From NCBI RefSeq assembly GCF_949987535.1, contig NC_080075.1, positions 2,108,001 through 2,172,000 of the forward strand: a stretch of DNA of 64,000 nt, written 5' to 3'. How positions within the stretch are numbered: the stretch's first letter is position 1; every line of letters starts with the position of its first letter. Both the position numbers and the translations under genes were made by a program. The notes under the pieces are model-generated. The model was not told where the DNA came from. It did not search any database and worked only from the letters and a program-made list of their open reading frames with translations. The stretch is from Balaenoptera acutorostrata. Taxonomy: Eukaryota; Chordata; Mammalia; Artiodactyla; Balaenopteridae. Of this stretch, positions 47,501 to 56,185 are shown piece after piece.

Positions 47501-50500
47501 TTTCCAGAAAACAATAACCAGATTCGAGCACGTAGTAGACCTTTGAGGCCAAGTAGATAGCAAGGACACCTAGAGAAATTACTCAGACTTCTTCTTACTT
47601 GGGTGTGGGTAGCAGTTCAACTCTAGGTTAGTTGTCTAACACGCAGAATGTCCAGCTACTAAGGAGACACCTCCGGGATCCTTACAGTAGAGTTTTTCAA
47701 AGAATACGTGTGTGAGACCAGCCTGGTCCTCCAAGCGTGGTAAGCAGATCAGCATTGGTCCAGGAACATTTGTTATTAGTCTACGACTAGATCAGTGTAG
47801 AAATTGAAAGTATTTGGAAGGCTTTATAGCAATTTGACATAGCATGGCAACCTAATATGTGATCATTTTTCTAGTAGTTCATTGTTCGTGTATTTTACAG
47901 AAGTATTGGTCTGTGATGGATAGGAATTTTTTCAATGGCCCTTCACCACAGGTAGTTTAGGATTGCTTGTTAAAAATTCCATTTCCTTGGGAGTTCCCTG
48001 GTGGTCCAGTGGTTAAGACTCCGCCCTTGCAATGCAGGGGGCATGGGTTCGATCCCTGGTCTGGTCGGGGAACTAAGATCCCACATGCCACGTGGCATGG
48101 CCAAAAAAAAAAAAATTCCATTTCCTGGACCCCAACATACACCAGGCAACCCAGGTCTCTAGGGACGGGGACATGCCCGGGAATCTGCATTTTAACAAGC
48201 TGCCAGGTCGTCCTTTCACGCCGAAGGCTGAGAACTGCTCTCGAGGAAGGACAACAGCATCTCGCAGGACTGACAGTGGCTTCTGAAAGGCATGCACTTG
48301 GAGACCAGAGTGGCAAAGGCGACAGCTAGTGCACGCCGGTCGCAGCCCCCGTGGACGAGGCTGTGTTCCGGGCTGACAGAAACGAGAGTGTGGTTTCTAG
48401 ACACAGCTCCACGCTCATTTATCAGAAGCTTTTGTGCAAAAGACACCCTTGAAGGGGACTTCCCTGGTGGCGCAGTGGTGAAGAATTCGCCTGCCAATGC
48501 AGGGGACACGGGTTCGAGCCCTGGTCTGGGAAGATCCCACATGCCGCGGAGCAACTAAGCCCGCGAACCACAGCTACTGAGCCCGCGTGCTACAACTACT
48601 GAAGCCGGCGTGCTACAACTACTGAAGCCGGCGTGCCTAGAGCCCGCGCACCGCAACGAAGAGTAGCCCCCGCTCTTCGCAACTAGAGAAAGCCTGTGCA
48701 CAGCAATGAAGACCCAACGCAGCCAAAAATAAATAAATAAATAAATTTATTTTAAAAAAAGAAAAATATACCCTTGAAGCCTCTTCAGTGCGCTGCAGGA
48801 AAAACTGTTGTAATAAATATACGGAGGGAAGATGTTCCGGGTGTGAAGGATTCTGGGATGCTTTGCTGTGGTTCCTTGGGCACTGCTGGCCACGCGCCAC
48901 GCGCCACGCCCAGGGAAGGGAAGGGAGGGGAGGGCGGGCGGCCAGCGCGAGCCCTGACGGGCAAACACTGAAGCGTCCTCGGCTCCACAGACACAGGCCT
49001 GTGACTCTCACCCAGAGACGCACACGGCGGAGGCGGCCTTGCTCATCAAAGGTTTAAAGTCACGGGAATAAACGAATGTAATTCTCCGGGTGCATGGCTT
49101 TCTCATCCACTGTGTCAATTCCTCATGGGAGATTTTGTGAGGATGAGGAGAAATGTACACAGAGCAGGGATACCAGGGGGGAAGGAGGGGGCAGGATAGT
49201 TAGGGAGTTTGGGATTGACGTGTACACACTACTGTATTTAAAAGAGATAACCGATAAGGACCTACTGTACAGCGCAGGGAACTCTGCTCAATATCCTGTA
49301 ATAACCTAAGGGGGAAAAGAATTTGAAAAAGAATTAAAAACAACAAAAGAGGCAGAGATCTCATCGCCTGTGCGGTGCGGGCTGGTGCCCACCCCCTCGG
49401 TGACTTGAGGAGGGAGGTGCTGGTCCGCGGTTCTCTCTTGGCTCCACCTGGATCGCGGACGCGGAGGGGAGACGGGAGCCGGCAGAAGTGGGAGGAAGAG
49501 GGGGACCGACCAGGGACTTGAAGTTCCGACGCAGCTCCTGGGAACGGTGCCGCTTCCTAGACCGCGACCTGCAGAATCTCTGCCTCGCTAGGAGCGTGCT
49601 TTACTCTCAGCCACAGCAGCCGCGTGGCCCTGGAGGCACACCCTGACGCCTTCTCAACAGGACACCAGGGTCCTCTCTGTCATCCTTTCTGCTTCCCCTC
49701 CCCTCCTTCGCCCCGCCCCGCCCCGCCCCGCCCCGCCCAAGGTGGTACCTGCGGGTTCAGGCCTCGCCTCCCTGGGGACCTTTCTGGAGCCCCAGGCAAA
49801 ACCAGGCCCTTCCCACTGCTCCCCTCGGCCCCTCGTGCCGGACTTTGTCCAGTTGTGGGGATTTTCATGATGCACGCACAGTTGATCAATTAGAAATACG
49901 ATTGTCCTCTGCAGAGAAACCTTGTCTGTAACAGGAGCTAACTGTGTGACTTCATGTGTTTTTCATAACAAGGGATATCCTTTCATAAAAGGGCTAAGCA
50001 TATTTTTTTCTTTTGTTTTCCTCTTGGGGTGTTTTTTTTTTTTTTTTTTTTTTGGCCGCGCCATGCGGCATGTGGGATCTTAGTTCCCCGCCCAGGGATC
50101 GAACCCACGCCCCTTTCATTGGAAGCGTGGAGTCTTAACCACTGGATCTCCAGGGAAGTCCGTATGTTTTTTAAGTTTAAAGAATGTTAACAAAGATGAT
50201 GGTGGAGCTAGGAAAAGAACGCTCTTTAGCATACATCCAGAACGAGATCTGCTCAATGATCATATGGTTTTATAGCTATTTTGAACATTAAAAAAAAAAA
50301 GACATGAAAGCAACTTTAATATTGATAGTTCCAGTGAGAAAAATAATTTTAATATTAATTTTGAACTCTGTGTCTCCATCTCTTTCATTTAAGCAACTAT
50401 TTTAGCACCAGTTTTTTTAAATTATTATTTATTTTATTTATTTATTTATGGCTGTGTTGGGTCTTCGTTTCTGTGCGAGGGCTTTCTCTAGTTGCGGCGA

Positions 50501-51644
50501 GCGGGGTCCACTCTTCATCGCGGTGCGCGGGCCTCTCACTATCGCGGCCTCTCTTGTTGCGGAGCACAGGCTCCAGACGCGCAGGCTCAGTAGTTGTGGT
50601 GCACGGGCCTAGTTGCTCCGCGGCATGTGGGATCTTCCCAGACCAGGGCACGAACCCGTGTCCCCTGCATCGGCAGGCAGACTCTCAACCACTGCGCCAC
50701 CAGGGAAGCCCCAGTTTTTTTTATAACATGCATCTCTTTGGTATATCACAGTCCTCCTGCTGCAAATCGGTTGGACCTGCATGTCGAAGGTGGTACATGA
50801 TATTCTGACTTGGGGATGCAGATCTGGCGCTGACTGTCCTTTCCTTAAGTTTGATCACTTTGTCTTTTTTTCTCCCATTCCTGGGCCCCCAGTGGTCAAC
50901 TGGACGAGTGAATGTTTAATAGCATCACGTCTTAACACGCCCCCAGCCCCCAAACCGCACACATGCCACTCACTGGAAGTTAGAGCCACAAGGTGAAGCC
51001 GACAAGGAAGGGGGCACAGAGCAGGAATCTCCTGCCCCAGCCGTGCCCCTCCACCCCCGGCCCTTCAAAGACGTCCCCCACCTCGTTACCTTACCTTTAA
51101 AAAAAGCAAGAAAGCAGGTCTTATAGTCATTCAACAAGCGTGGGCCCCCAACTCTCCACCAGATACTGTGCTCGCCATTAGTGACAGAAAGATGGATGGG
51201 GCCCAGCCCTAACCCTCAGATCCTCTGCTGTCTGGTGGGAAAGACAGACTGTAAACAGACAATTCCAATGTCACGGTCAGAAGGACAGAGAGATGCGCAG
51301 ACAGGGAAGACATGACCGCAGAATCCGGCTGCAGCGTGAGGGCTGACCTACCCCCTCCCGAGTCGCTCACGGCTCTGGTCTCTCCCGCAGGCATCCTGCT
51401 CATGATGAGCTTATGCGGTGAGGTGCACGTGTACGAGTACATCCCGTCCGTGCGGCAGACGGACCTGTGCCACTACCACGAGCCCTACTACGACGCGGCC
51501 TGCACGCTGGGCGCCTACCACCCGCTGCTCTACGAGAAGCTGCTGGTGCAGCGGCTCAACACGGGCGCCCAGGGCGACCTGCACCGCAAGGGCAAGGTCG
51601 TGCTGCCCGGGCTGCGGGCCGTGCGCTGCCCGCCGGGAGCCTGA
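26885..51644 (+). CDS. ST6GAL2: ST6GAL2: Gal beta-1,4-GlcNAc alpha-2,6-sialyltransferase 2 (five exons joined)
   Basis: The join 26885-27752, 36075-36172, 37574-37675, 40628-40802, 51391-51644 is 1497 nt and encodes 498 residues in one frame. The family (CAZy GT29) moves sialic acid from CMP-Neu5Ac to the 6-OH of terminal galactose on Gal beta-1,4-GlcNAc glycans in the Golgi lumen; ST6GAL2 is the mainly brain-expressed paralogue of ST6GAL1. Visible domains: cytoplasmic tail 1-10 with Lys/Arg, signal-anchor helix about 11-30, variable Arg/Gly/Ala-rich stem about 31-205, catalytic domain about 206-498. Motif L begins at Cys271, motif S covers about 380-417, motif III is His442-Tyr-His-Glu445, and motif VS has His458 (expected base) and Glu463. 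Cysteines 228/494, 271/423 and 441/452 match the three ST6GAL disulfides by position. Sequons are Asn282 and Asn312. It is shorter than the roughly 529-residue human protein, in the stem and at the C-terminus. All catalytic signatures are intact, so it is read as functional. Confidence 0.97.
28715..28835 (+). repeat. L2 3' fragment
   Basis: The order CTCATTTAGCAAACACGC, CTCTGCTCTGTGCTGGCTTC, ATCAGACACAGCGTCTGCCT fits the L2 3' end (an ancient LINE): a cattle-to-human-wide pattern of TTCAACAAA, GTGCCAGGCACTG and a cargo ending in CTGCCCT. Old and diverged. Confidence 0.5.
30616..30872 (+). repeat. Intragenic duplicated segment, copy A (intron 1)
   Basis: Near-identical to 51094-51343. From 30630 the two align for about 193 bases with about 13 substitutions by eye, then a short indel, then similarity resumes through ATGACCGCGGAATCC. 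The core (about 30650-30830) is an L2 3' end (ATTCAACAAGC, GATACTGTGCTCGCC, GGGAAAGACAGAC). Independent L2 copies would be far more different, so the pair comes from a later duplication or conversion. Confidence 0.88.
31090..31275 (-). repeat. MIR element, reversed
   Basis: The phrase TATTCCTGTTTTATGGGTAA, then GGAAACCAAGGTACCCAGAG, then GAGCCGGCTTTGAACCCCAG is the reverse of the MIR core. Confidence 0.75.
33178..33243. mobile_element. Mariner-derived mini-element (hairpin)
   Basis: The ends are inverted: TTGGGCTGGCCAAAAAGTTC on the left and GGAACTTTTGGCCAACCCAA on the right. TA lies on each side (33176-33177 and 33244-33245), as expected for Tc1/mariner target duplication. Removing the element and one TA restores the L1 sequence TTGAAATATAGTTGATTTAC-like. 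The family is common in cetartiodactyls, and some copies in cattle are annotated as miR-2284/2285-type hairpins. Confidence 0.88.
34005..34140 (-). mobile_element. Short tRNA-derived SINE, antisense, nested in L1
   Basis: A T run at the left edge, then GGCCATGCCGCACTGTGCAG, CCGACCAGGGATCGAACCCA and the head ACCGCCAGGGAAGTTCC. About 135 bp, a shorter subfamily than the 300-bp copies. Flanks TTACTTGTAAAC and CTATTTGTAGAC are a decayed target duplication of the L1 host. Confidence 0.88.
35072..35254 (+). mobile_element. hAT-type DNA transposon relic with terminal repeats
   Basis: The left end GGAGATTGGCAAACC and the right end GCTTGCCGACTCCTGG form imperfect terminal inverted repeats. The interior (GAGCCAGGTAGTAAATGTTT, TTTTAGGCTGTGTGAGCCAT, TACAACTTTATTTACTAAAA) is the pattern of a non-autonomous ancient hAT repeat. 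Family name not assigned. Confidence 0.75.
36075..36172 (+). CDS. ST6GAL2: ST6GAL2 coding exon 2 (residues 290-322)
   Basis: This 98-base exon completes motif L: Asp290-Ser-His-Asp, then [20 protein letters not shown] and TTVRIINSQ. It contains the second sequon (Asn312-Lys-Thr). Acceptor TGCCCTCAG and donor CAG/GTAAGA are both strong; the exon enters in phase 1 and leaves in phase 0. Too short to stand out as an open frame, it was found by following the family sequence after exon 1. Confidence 0.96.
36173..37573 (+). other. ST6GAL2: ST6GAL2 intron 2 (1.4 kb)
   Basis: Donor GTAAGA, acceptor GTATTTGCAG. About 60 bases inside the donor lies an inverted repeat, TAACTGGGTGA at 36233-36243 and TCACCCAGTTA at 36255-36265, and just before it a 13-bp direct duplication GGTGGACTGTTTT (36181 and 36206). 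A partial antisense SINE is at 37257-37354. The rest (36270-37250) is AT-rich and unassigned. Confidence 0.9.
37257..37354 (-). mobile_element. SINE fragment, antisense, tail missing
   Basis: GGATCTTAGTTCCCCGACCA through the head ACCGCCAGGGAAATCC is present, with no T-rich tail on the left. It is a truncated copy of the short subfamily in intron 2. Confidence 0.85.
37574..37675 (+). CDS. ST6GAL2: ST6GAL2 coding exon 3 (residues 323-356)
   Basis: Exactly 34 codons, phase 0 on both sides. It reads [20 protein letters not shown] followed by [14 protein letters not shown], matching the ST6GAL2 segment between motifs L and S. Acceptor TTTGCAG, donor CTG/GTGAGT. Compared with human as I remember it, substitutions are conservative (for example Asn to His at 355). 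Confidence 0.96.
38211..38582 (+). mobile_element. CHR-type SINE with (TA)n-expanded tail
   Basis: The head GGGGCTTCCCTGGTGGCGCA and full body are followed by an AAATA-rich tail, then a pure (TA)n array at 38536-38582. The target duplication AAGCAAGTT (38202-38210, 38583-38591) lies outside the array, so the TA array grew inside the inserted tail. Confidence 0.9.
39021..39236 (-). mobile_element. SINE, antisense, 215 bp
   Basis: A T/G-rich tail, the reversed body (GGTTGCACTGGGTCTTTGTT) and the head GAGCCACCACCAGGGAAGTC. Flanks CCATGTGAG (39012-39020) and CCATGTGTG (39237-39245) are an imperfect target duplication. Confidence 0.88.
39835..40045 (-). mobile_element. Probable old L1 fragment, antisense
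   Basis: AGTGCACATTTTGATGGGTA, CAATTAAGGAACAGAATCTT, CCACTGCTCCAGAGTCCCCT and TGCGCTAGAGATTAGATTGG appear in the order of an old L1M region read in reverse. Diverged. Confidence 0.55.
40100..40214. repeat. Long T-rich polypyrimidine tract
   Basis: About 115 bases with almost only T and C and a few G (TTTTTGTTTTTTCT-like units). It is 413 bases upstream of exon 4 and ends where the hAT relic begins. It could bind pyrimidine-tract proteins in the pre-mRNA; that is inference. Confidence 0.85.
40212..40392 (-). mobile_element. hAT-type relic, reversed
   Basis: TAAATAAAGTTTTATTGGAA, ACACAGCCTCGCCCATTCAT, GTAGTTGCAGCAGAGACTCT and TTTACTATCTGGCCCTTTCC are the reverse of the same family as 35072-35254. 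Confidence 0.75.
40628..40802 (+). CDS. ST6GAL2: ST6GAL2 coding exon 4 (residues 357-414)
   Basis: Starts TGG-TAC-AAG (Trp357) and carries most of sialylmotif [21 protein letters not shown] at 380-399, then the PNPPSSG turn at 406-412. Motif S contributes to donor and acceptor binding in this family. The exon is 175 bases, enters phase 0 and leaves phase 1 (CTT G/GTAGGC). Every family-conserved position I can recall is present. Confidence 0.97.
43887..44227 (+). mobile_element. CHR-type SINE, full length
   Basis: A complete head, body and AAATAAATA tail with a poly-A end. The 14-bp duplication AAAAACAAGTCATA is at 43873-43886 and 44228-44241. Confidence 0.93.
45866..46340 (+). repeat. Possible LTR relic, low confidence
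   Basis: A GC-richer block inside AT-rich DNA with AATAAA at 46118-46123 (context CTGCAATAAATCG), followed about 20 bases later by CTGCGTCTGGTGGGTCC and AAATCATCAAACCCAGAAGT, which looks like the R/U5 part of an old LTR. Boundaries and family are not established. Confidence 0.3.
46422..46518. repeat. Tandem duplication, 39-bp unit
   Basis: Unit CTTTAGTTGGGTTTACTTAT plus a T run and CTTAAAGAAAC occurs at 46422-46460 and 46481-46518, with the first half repeated a third time at 46461-46480. Differences are limited to the T-run length. Confidence 0.92.
47955..48245. mobile_element. MER5-like hAT relic split by a SINE
   Basis: After the SINE, CGGGAATCTGCATTTTAACA and AGCTGCCAGG followed by GGCTGAGAACTGCTCT is the 3' part of a MER5-type non-autonomous hAT element. 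TTAGGATTGCTTGTTAAAAA before it is the 5' part. The younger SINE at 47988-48110 interrupts it. Confidence 0.6.
47988..48110 (+). mobile_element. Short tRNA-derived SINE
   Basis: GGGAGTTCCCTGGTGGTCCA head, body with GGTTCGATCCCTGGTCTGG, end GGCATGGCC plus poly-A. The 16-bp target duplication AAAAATTCCATTTCCT is at 47972-47987 and 48111-48126. Confidence 0.93.
48455..48769 (+). mobile_element. CHR-type SINE with internal 24-bp duplication
   Basis: Full-length copy with target duplication ACCCTTGAAG (48445-48454 and 48770-48779). Inside, GTGCTACAACTACTGAAGCC followed by GGC is repeated in tandem at about 48587-48634, in a region where other copies have one module. Confidence 0.92.
49165..49345 (+). 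mobile_element. L1 3' UTR fragment, sense
   Basis: Purine-rich GGGGGAAGGAGGGGGCAGG tract, then GAGTTTGGGATTGACGTGTA, ATAAGGACCTACTGTACAGC and AATATCCTGTAATAACCT. It is a short 5'-truncated L1 end. Confidence 0.85.
49709..49738. repeat. (GCCCC)n short array
   Basis: Six 5-bp units in tandem (CGCCCCGCCCC pattern). Each junction makes a CCGCCC box; the minus strand has six runs of G4 that fit a G-quadruplex. Confidence 0.9.
50030..50161 (-). mobile_element. Short tRNA-derived SINE, antisense
   Basis: A long T run, then GGCCGCGCCATGCGGCATGT, CCAGGGATCGAACCCACGCC and the head GATCTCCAGGGAAGTCC. Same short subfamily as 34005-34140. Confidence 0.9.
50412..50710 (-). mobile_element. CHR-type SINE, antisense, full length
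   Basis: Reversed AAATAAATA tail, body (GGCTGTGTTGGGTCTTCGTT) and head CACCAGGGAAGCC. Flanks share CCAGTTTTTTT (from 50408 and from 50711). Confidence 0.92.
51094..51343 (+). repeat. Intragenic duplicated segment, copy B (before exon 5)
   Basis: The partner of 30616-30872, same orientation, with about 20.5 kb between them. It lacks about four to six bases of the (CAGA) stretch found in copy A near 30825. Similarity ends about 47 bases before the exon 5 acceptor, so the upstream edge of the splice region sits at the duplication border. Confidence 0.88.
51391..51644 (+). CDS. ST6GAL2: ST6GAL2 coding exon 5, C-terminal (residues 415-498)
   Basis: After acceptor CTCCCGCAG the exon reads [20 protein letters not shown] and onward, with motif III (442-445), motif VS (His458 to Glu463) and the last cysteine Cys494, then PPGA and TGA at 51642-51644. 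Human, as I remember it, continues about eight residues beyond this point with a different Pro/Ser-rich tail, so the C-terminus is shorter here. Third positions are very GC-rich, like exon 1 and unlike exons 2 and 3. Confidence 0.97.
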
Positions 51645-51806
51645 GGGGCTGGCCGGGCTCCGAGTCCCGGAGATGCTGGAAGGTGCCCTGGAGGTGGCGC
51701 GGCCTTCCGTCGCCAGCTGTGACTTCGTGGTGGCCACGGGGCTCCTTCCCTTTCTAAGCCATTGAGTATTAACGACTGCTTTGAATATAGAAATGGAACT
51801 CAAAGA

Positions 51807-51812
51807 AATAAA
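51807..51812 (+). terminator. Candidate proximal poly(A) signal AATAAA
   Basis: AATAAA occurs 163 bases after the stop codon, in an AT-rich stretch. It could give a short 3' UTR form. Confidence 0.4.
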
Positions 51813-54800
51813 CTCAAGAAAGTTGCAAAAAACTTTTGTAAAGAATAGCTAGAAAAAAAGCAAATGTATAACAAATGGGTAAATAACTCCAAAATGTTAG
51901 TCTTCTCTTTCCTAGGGCTGGTTTCAGCAGCAGGTGTCAGGGATACACCTGATGGATGACACAGTTTGTACCTGGGAGCACCCATGCTGAGGGACAGTAC
52001 ATGTCCCCTCGACTGTGCCACTTGTACGTGCACTTGTCATGAAAGAGCCTAGAGTTGATGACGAACGTCTGCATTAGCGCCCAGGCATGTTTACACTAAC
52101 AGCGGAACCCGCGGTATATCCTTCGAGGGGTCTCTAGCCCTCGGCATCCCCATCTCTGCTCCCAGCTGCCACCGAAGGCTTTGCTCTTTGTGTATCAGAC
52201 ACATTTCTAAAACCATAAAGCCTTCCTCCTGAGCAGTCCAAGAAAAAGCCAACCCGGAAGAGCAGCACAGGGGAAGCAGTTTGTTATCCTGCAATATTTC
52301 CTTACTTGACTAGGAACGCCCCCAGGCGGACAGGAACATCCCTGGCAGGTAAATGCAAAATCGGGGGCTGCAGGGTAGCCCAGGGCAGGACGGCCCCGGG
52401 CCACAGCTTTCCTGGCCTCCTGACCCGCCAGCCCTCCCCATAGCCTTCGTAACCACAGGCGCTGACGATTAGGACACCCCCGGGGGATGTGGGCGGTGGC
52501 TTCCAGCCTCCTTCACCCTGTGCTTCTGGGGATGCACACCTGTCTCTCTCATGCTTTTTTCTTGCAGGTTAATATCAGCTATTGGGATCCCGACGGTGAT
52601 ACACTGATTTTTCACTGATTCTTCCTACAGACAGATGTTTAGGAATCCCACCCTTGTTTTCACAGACCTGTTTTATGTCAGCAACATAACAAAGCCATGT
52701 AATTAAATACAGTTGTGTGAAAGCATCGCTCTTTAACAAATAGGAAACTAAGTATTAATATGTGCTTCAGAGGGAGAGGCAGTGAAAGGGAAGATTGTCA
52801 TCCCAGTGTGTTAGCTGTATCAGTTGGTTTTGTTGTAATCTCAACTTTTGTCACTGACACATCAAAAAAATATATATATTTTTTGGCTGTAAATGTAGTG
52901 AAACAGAAACATTTTGGAATACCTTAGTTAAACATGCAATTTCAATCTATAACTAAAACCTATCTCAGTGGTACAGTTAAGACTTCTTGGCCATGACAAT
53001 AGCAGCTTAATTAAATATGTTCTCCTTCACCGTTGTGTGAACATCAGGAGAGTTTACTGCACAGGTTTTTTGTTCCAGGATTGGTTTTTTTCCTGAGCAA
53101 GAGTGGCTGTTTGGTTGACCTACTCAGCAGAAATCGGGTTGGGTCCCAAGCATCTCCTACAGCTTACTGTTATAGTGAAGGAGGGTGTCATTGAAAAACT
53201 TCAATCATGACAGTATCCACTAGAAGCCCACTTTGAGAGCTTTGCTTCCGGATCTGTGAGACGGGATGGTAATTCTGTTCAGCGCATTGGCTTACGTCTG
53301 AGCAGATGTGGCCAGGCCACTTTCCTTCCTCGTTTCCTGAAAGAGCGTGCTCCTGTCCGGTGTCCGGTGAGTAACATTTCAGTGACTCTGGGCGCTGGGA
53401 AGTGGCTGATGCGGGGTGAGCGGTCCAGCCACCCTGGTCCCCCCCTGGACCCTCCAGGCTCTGCCTTCAGAGGCCCACGACACTGAAGTTTCTGTAATAA
53501 TCTTCCTACTGGATTTCCCTACCGGCCTCCTTATGTCCAGGACAGCCCCCTCTGATGGCATGAGATCATGGGTAGAAGAAAATTTACTGGGGGTCAATGT
53601 AAATATTCAAGTTCAAAAGCCCCAGAAAACACTGCAAAGATCTTTAAGTATTGATACCGTTTCTTGTGACACATGTACTTTTAAAACGTACTTTCAGTGT
53701 CACCGAGGTTATAAGATTGAAGAGAGTAAAGAAAATTTAATTAAAAGTTTTGGATTTATTATGGCCTTAAAGACCCTTGGGAACCAAGGTCTGCTAAACA
53801 TTGAGAAAATGGGGTACACGTATTAATACAACGTGGGCTGGGCATTCTTCTATTTAAAAGTTTAAATTGTTTAACTCCTTAAAAGTATTAGGAGGTTTTA
53901 GTTGACGTGCCGGCTGCTTCTAGTATGAATGAAATCAGCCCTAAGAGGCCGTGTTTCCCAGACACTGATGAAGCCCTCAAATGCCACGACGGCAATAAAC
54001 ACCCGGCCTTCCGTGGCGCAGTTACAGGGAACGGCGCCCAGCTGCATTTCTTCCAGGCTTCGCCTCTTCCAGACCCTTCACCCTCTGCTGAGGAGGGACG
54101 TTTGATAAACCGAAGCCATTAGGTGGCCCTTTTCTTCACTCTCAGGACTGAAGGAGGTCACGTTGCTTTACATCTCGAGGTAACTTCACTTGATCTTTTG
54201 TTGCTGCTATTGTCACAATGAAACCAACACGGACCAAGAATAACAACTCACCTGCATCCAGGCCCTTCCCCAGGTACAAGCGGAAGGTCTAACAGGTGTG
54301 GCGCCCTCACTGTCCCCAGGGACGCCAGCGCTGGTCCTGTGTGTCACCTTACAGGGCACAGGGCCCGCGGGTTGGCAGGTAGGGGTTGCAAGTAAGCATC
54401 CTGCCCCCTCAGGGCCCGCGAGGGGCTTAGGCTCATCTTTCGGTCCCGGGGTCTACCCTCGTCTGCGGGACGCGGGGCTCAAGGAACCTCGGCCCCATCC
54501 TCCCCATGTGTCCCTCGCCCTCGGCCGGCAGCCGGACCTTTAATCCACCCTGGGCTCCCCAGTAATCCTCTGTCATGGTAGTCATAGCATTTGCACAAAG
54601 CAATGCTGAAATAAACGTTAGCCTTTTCCAAATTGGGAAATGAAATAAGTGTTTAAAGCCGCCCCGGGTTACTCTGTTAACATGATCACGAGCCGGTTCA
54701 TTCTAGTGGAACAGATTAATACCTGATGTTGTGGGTTGACCCTTCTGGGCAGGACCACTTACAATCACTGAATTAATTAGGTCCCATCTGGCTGCGGCAG

Positions 54801-56179
54801 TGGGATCGGGCTCACGTGAGTAATGGTAGGTGATGGAGGAACTTCGTGCGCACAAACGACATAATGAAAGCTCTCTCTCTCCAGCCTTTTTCTTAGAGAT
54901 CAAGGCACTGGGCATGGTTGAGACTGGTGGCCAAAGGGACCTGGTCTCATTGCTGCTTAGCTGTGGGAAGAAACGGAGCCAGGAGGTGGGGTGACTATCG
55001 AGAAACACGTGACTGAATGCACAGGCCAGATAGGTTCTGCATACAGTCACTCAGGTTGTCTGTGTCGACTTCCCACTTTCTGATCCTTTAGGGCTCTTGC
55101 CCAGTGGTCCCACAGCGGATGAGGGCAGCTGCGTGTAGAAATTCAGTGCTTAGGGAAAGTGTACCTGAGTTCAAACTCGTGCTTTGTACTCCAGATATTT
55201 CCTTTGTGAAATTATTCTGCATGTTTCTGTCTCTCGGGCATTATTTTACACAACTGGTAAATTATTTTACACAATTGGTAAATGAAAGGTATTTATCTTT
55301 CAAGGAAATAAACTGTAAGTTCTGATTCTTGCTTTATTAAGTGAATGAAGCCTTTTTAGTAAGAAGAAATCCAACAAATTAGCTTGGGCTAATGGAATTT
55401 AAAGAATTAAAGATATTGATATAGTTCTTACTCTTGTTATAAAAAGTGTGCATGTAGATATAGTTATATAATTGTATATATACGTATCTACACACATGGT
55501 TGCTTTTATATTGTCTTTTTTCATCAAACTTTATTTCTGAAACCTTTACAATAAATTTTGTTTTAATTATGCAAACACCAATTTTTTACGAGAAGTAAGC
55601 AAATGTTACATATCCTTCTGTCAAACAGAAATCCAGTCTTCCCACGCACTCATATTTCACACATTCTGGCTACATTAAAAAGTCTGGCAGAAAAATTAAA
55701 AAGGTGCTCTGAGGGTAGAACTATGACCTGAAGGTTGTATCATTGCCAGAAGTCTAATTGAATTCTGACCTTTGATGGGTAATTGATCTACAGCTCATGG
55801 CTTTTGCAAGATTAGGGGAAGAAACACTTATTTGGTTCTATGGAAAATAGTCTTCTTACTTGGTAGGTTTCACACAAATTAACTGCATTGCAACTGTTAA
55901 AACCTAACATTTATGATACCACACAGCCTGTTTTACTCTAGATAAAAATCCTTATGAAGTTTTTCCAGTGGAAACCAGTGAACTTTTTTAACAGCTTTGG
56001 GAATTTTTTTGTATGATAATTTTTAAAATTGAGATGTGTACTCTTCAAATGAATTAAGGCTTGAGGTTTTCCAGGAGTCACCTTTTAAAAGTGTTTGTAC
56101 ACATTTTAACACTTTGATATTTTCTAGTTTGGTTTTGTATATTTTTACGTGTACACAGTGTACAGACTTTTTTCTTGTA

Positions 56180-56185
56180 AATAAA
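56180..56185 (+). terminator. Candidate distal poly(A) signal AATAAA
   Basis: AATAAA in the context TTGTAAATAAAACG, followed within 30 bases by T- and TG-rich sequence. Repeat-poor DNA ends near here. Confidence 0.55.

Larger units (their letters stand above)
40803..51390 (+). other. ST6GAL2: ST6GAL2 intron 4 (10.6 kb)
   Basis: Donor GTAGGC, acceptor CTGGTCTCTCCCGCAG; phase 1. Repeats: + SINEs at 43887, 47988 and 48455; - SINEs at 50030 and 50412; an L1 scrap (49165-49345); MER5-like pieces around 47955-48245; and copy B of the duplicated segment (51094-51343), which ends 47 bases before exon 5. Stretches 40803-43886, 44242-46420 and 46520-47950 hold no gene; 44280-45860 is strongly AT-rich. 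Confidence 0.9.

Noticed and set aside
51107..51320. Duplicated segment copy B as an extra exon
   Set aside because: No frame matching the family, and exon 4 joins exon 5 in phase without it.
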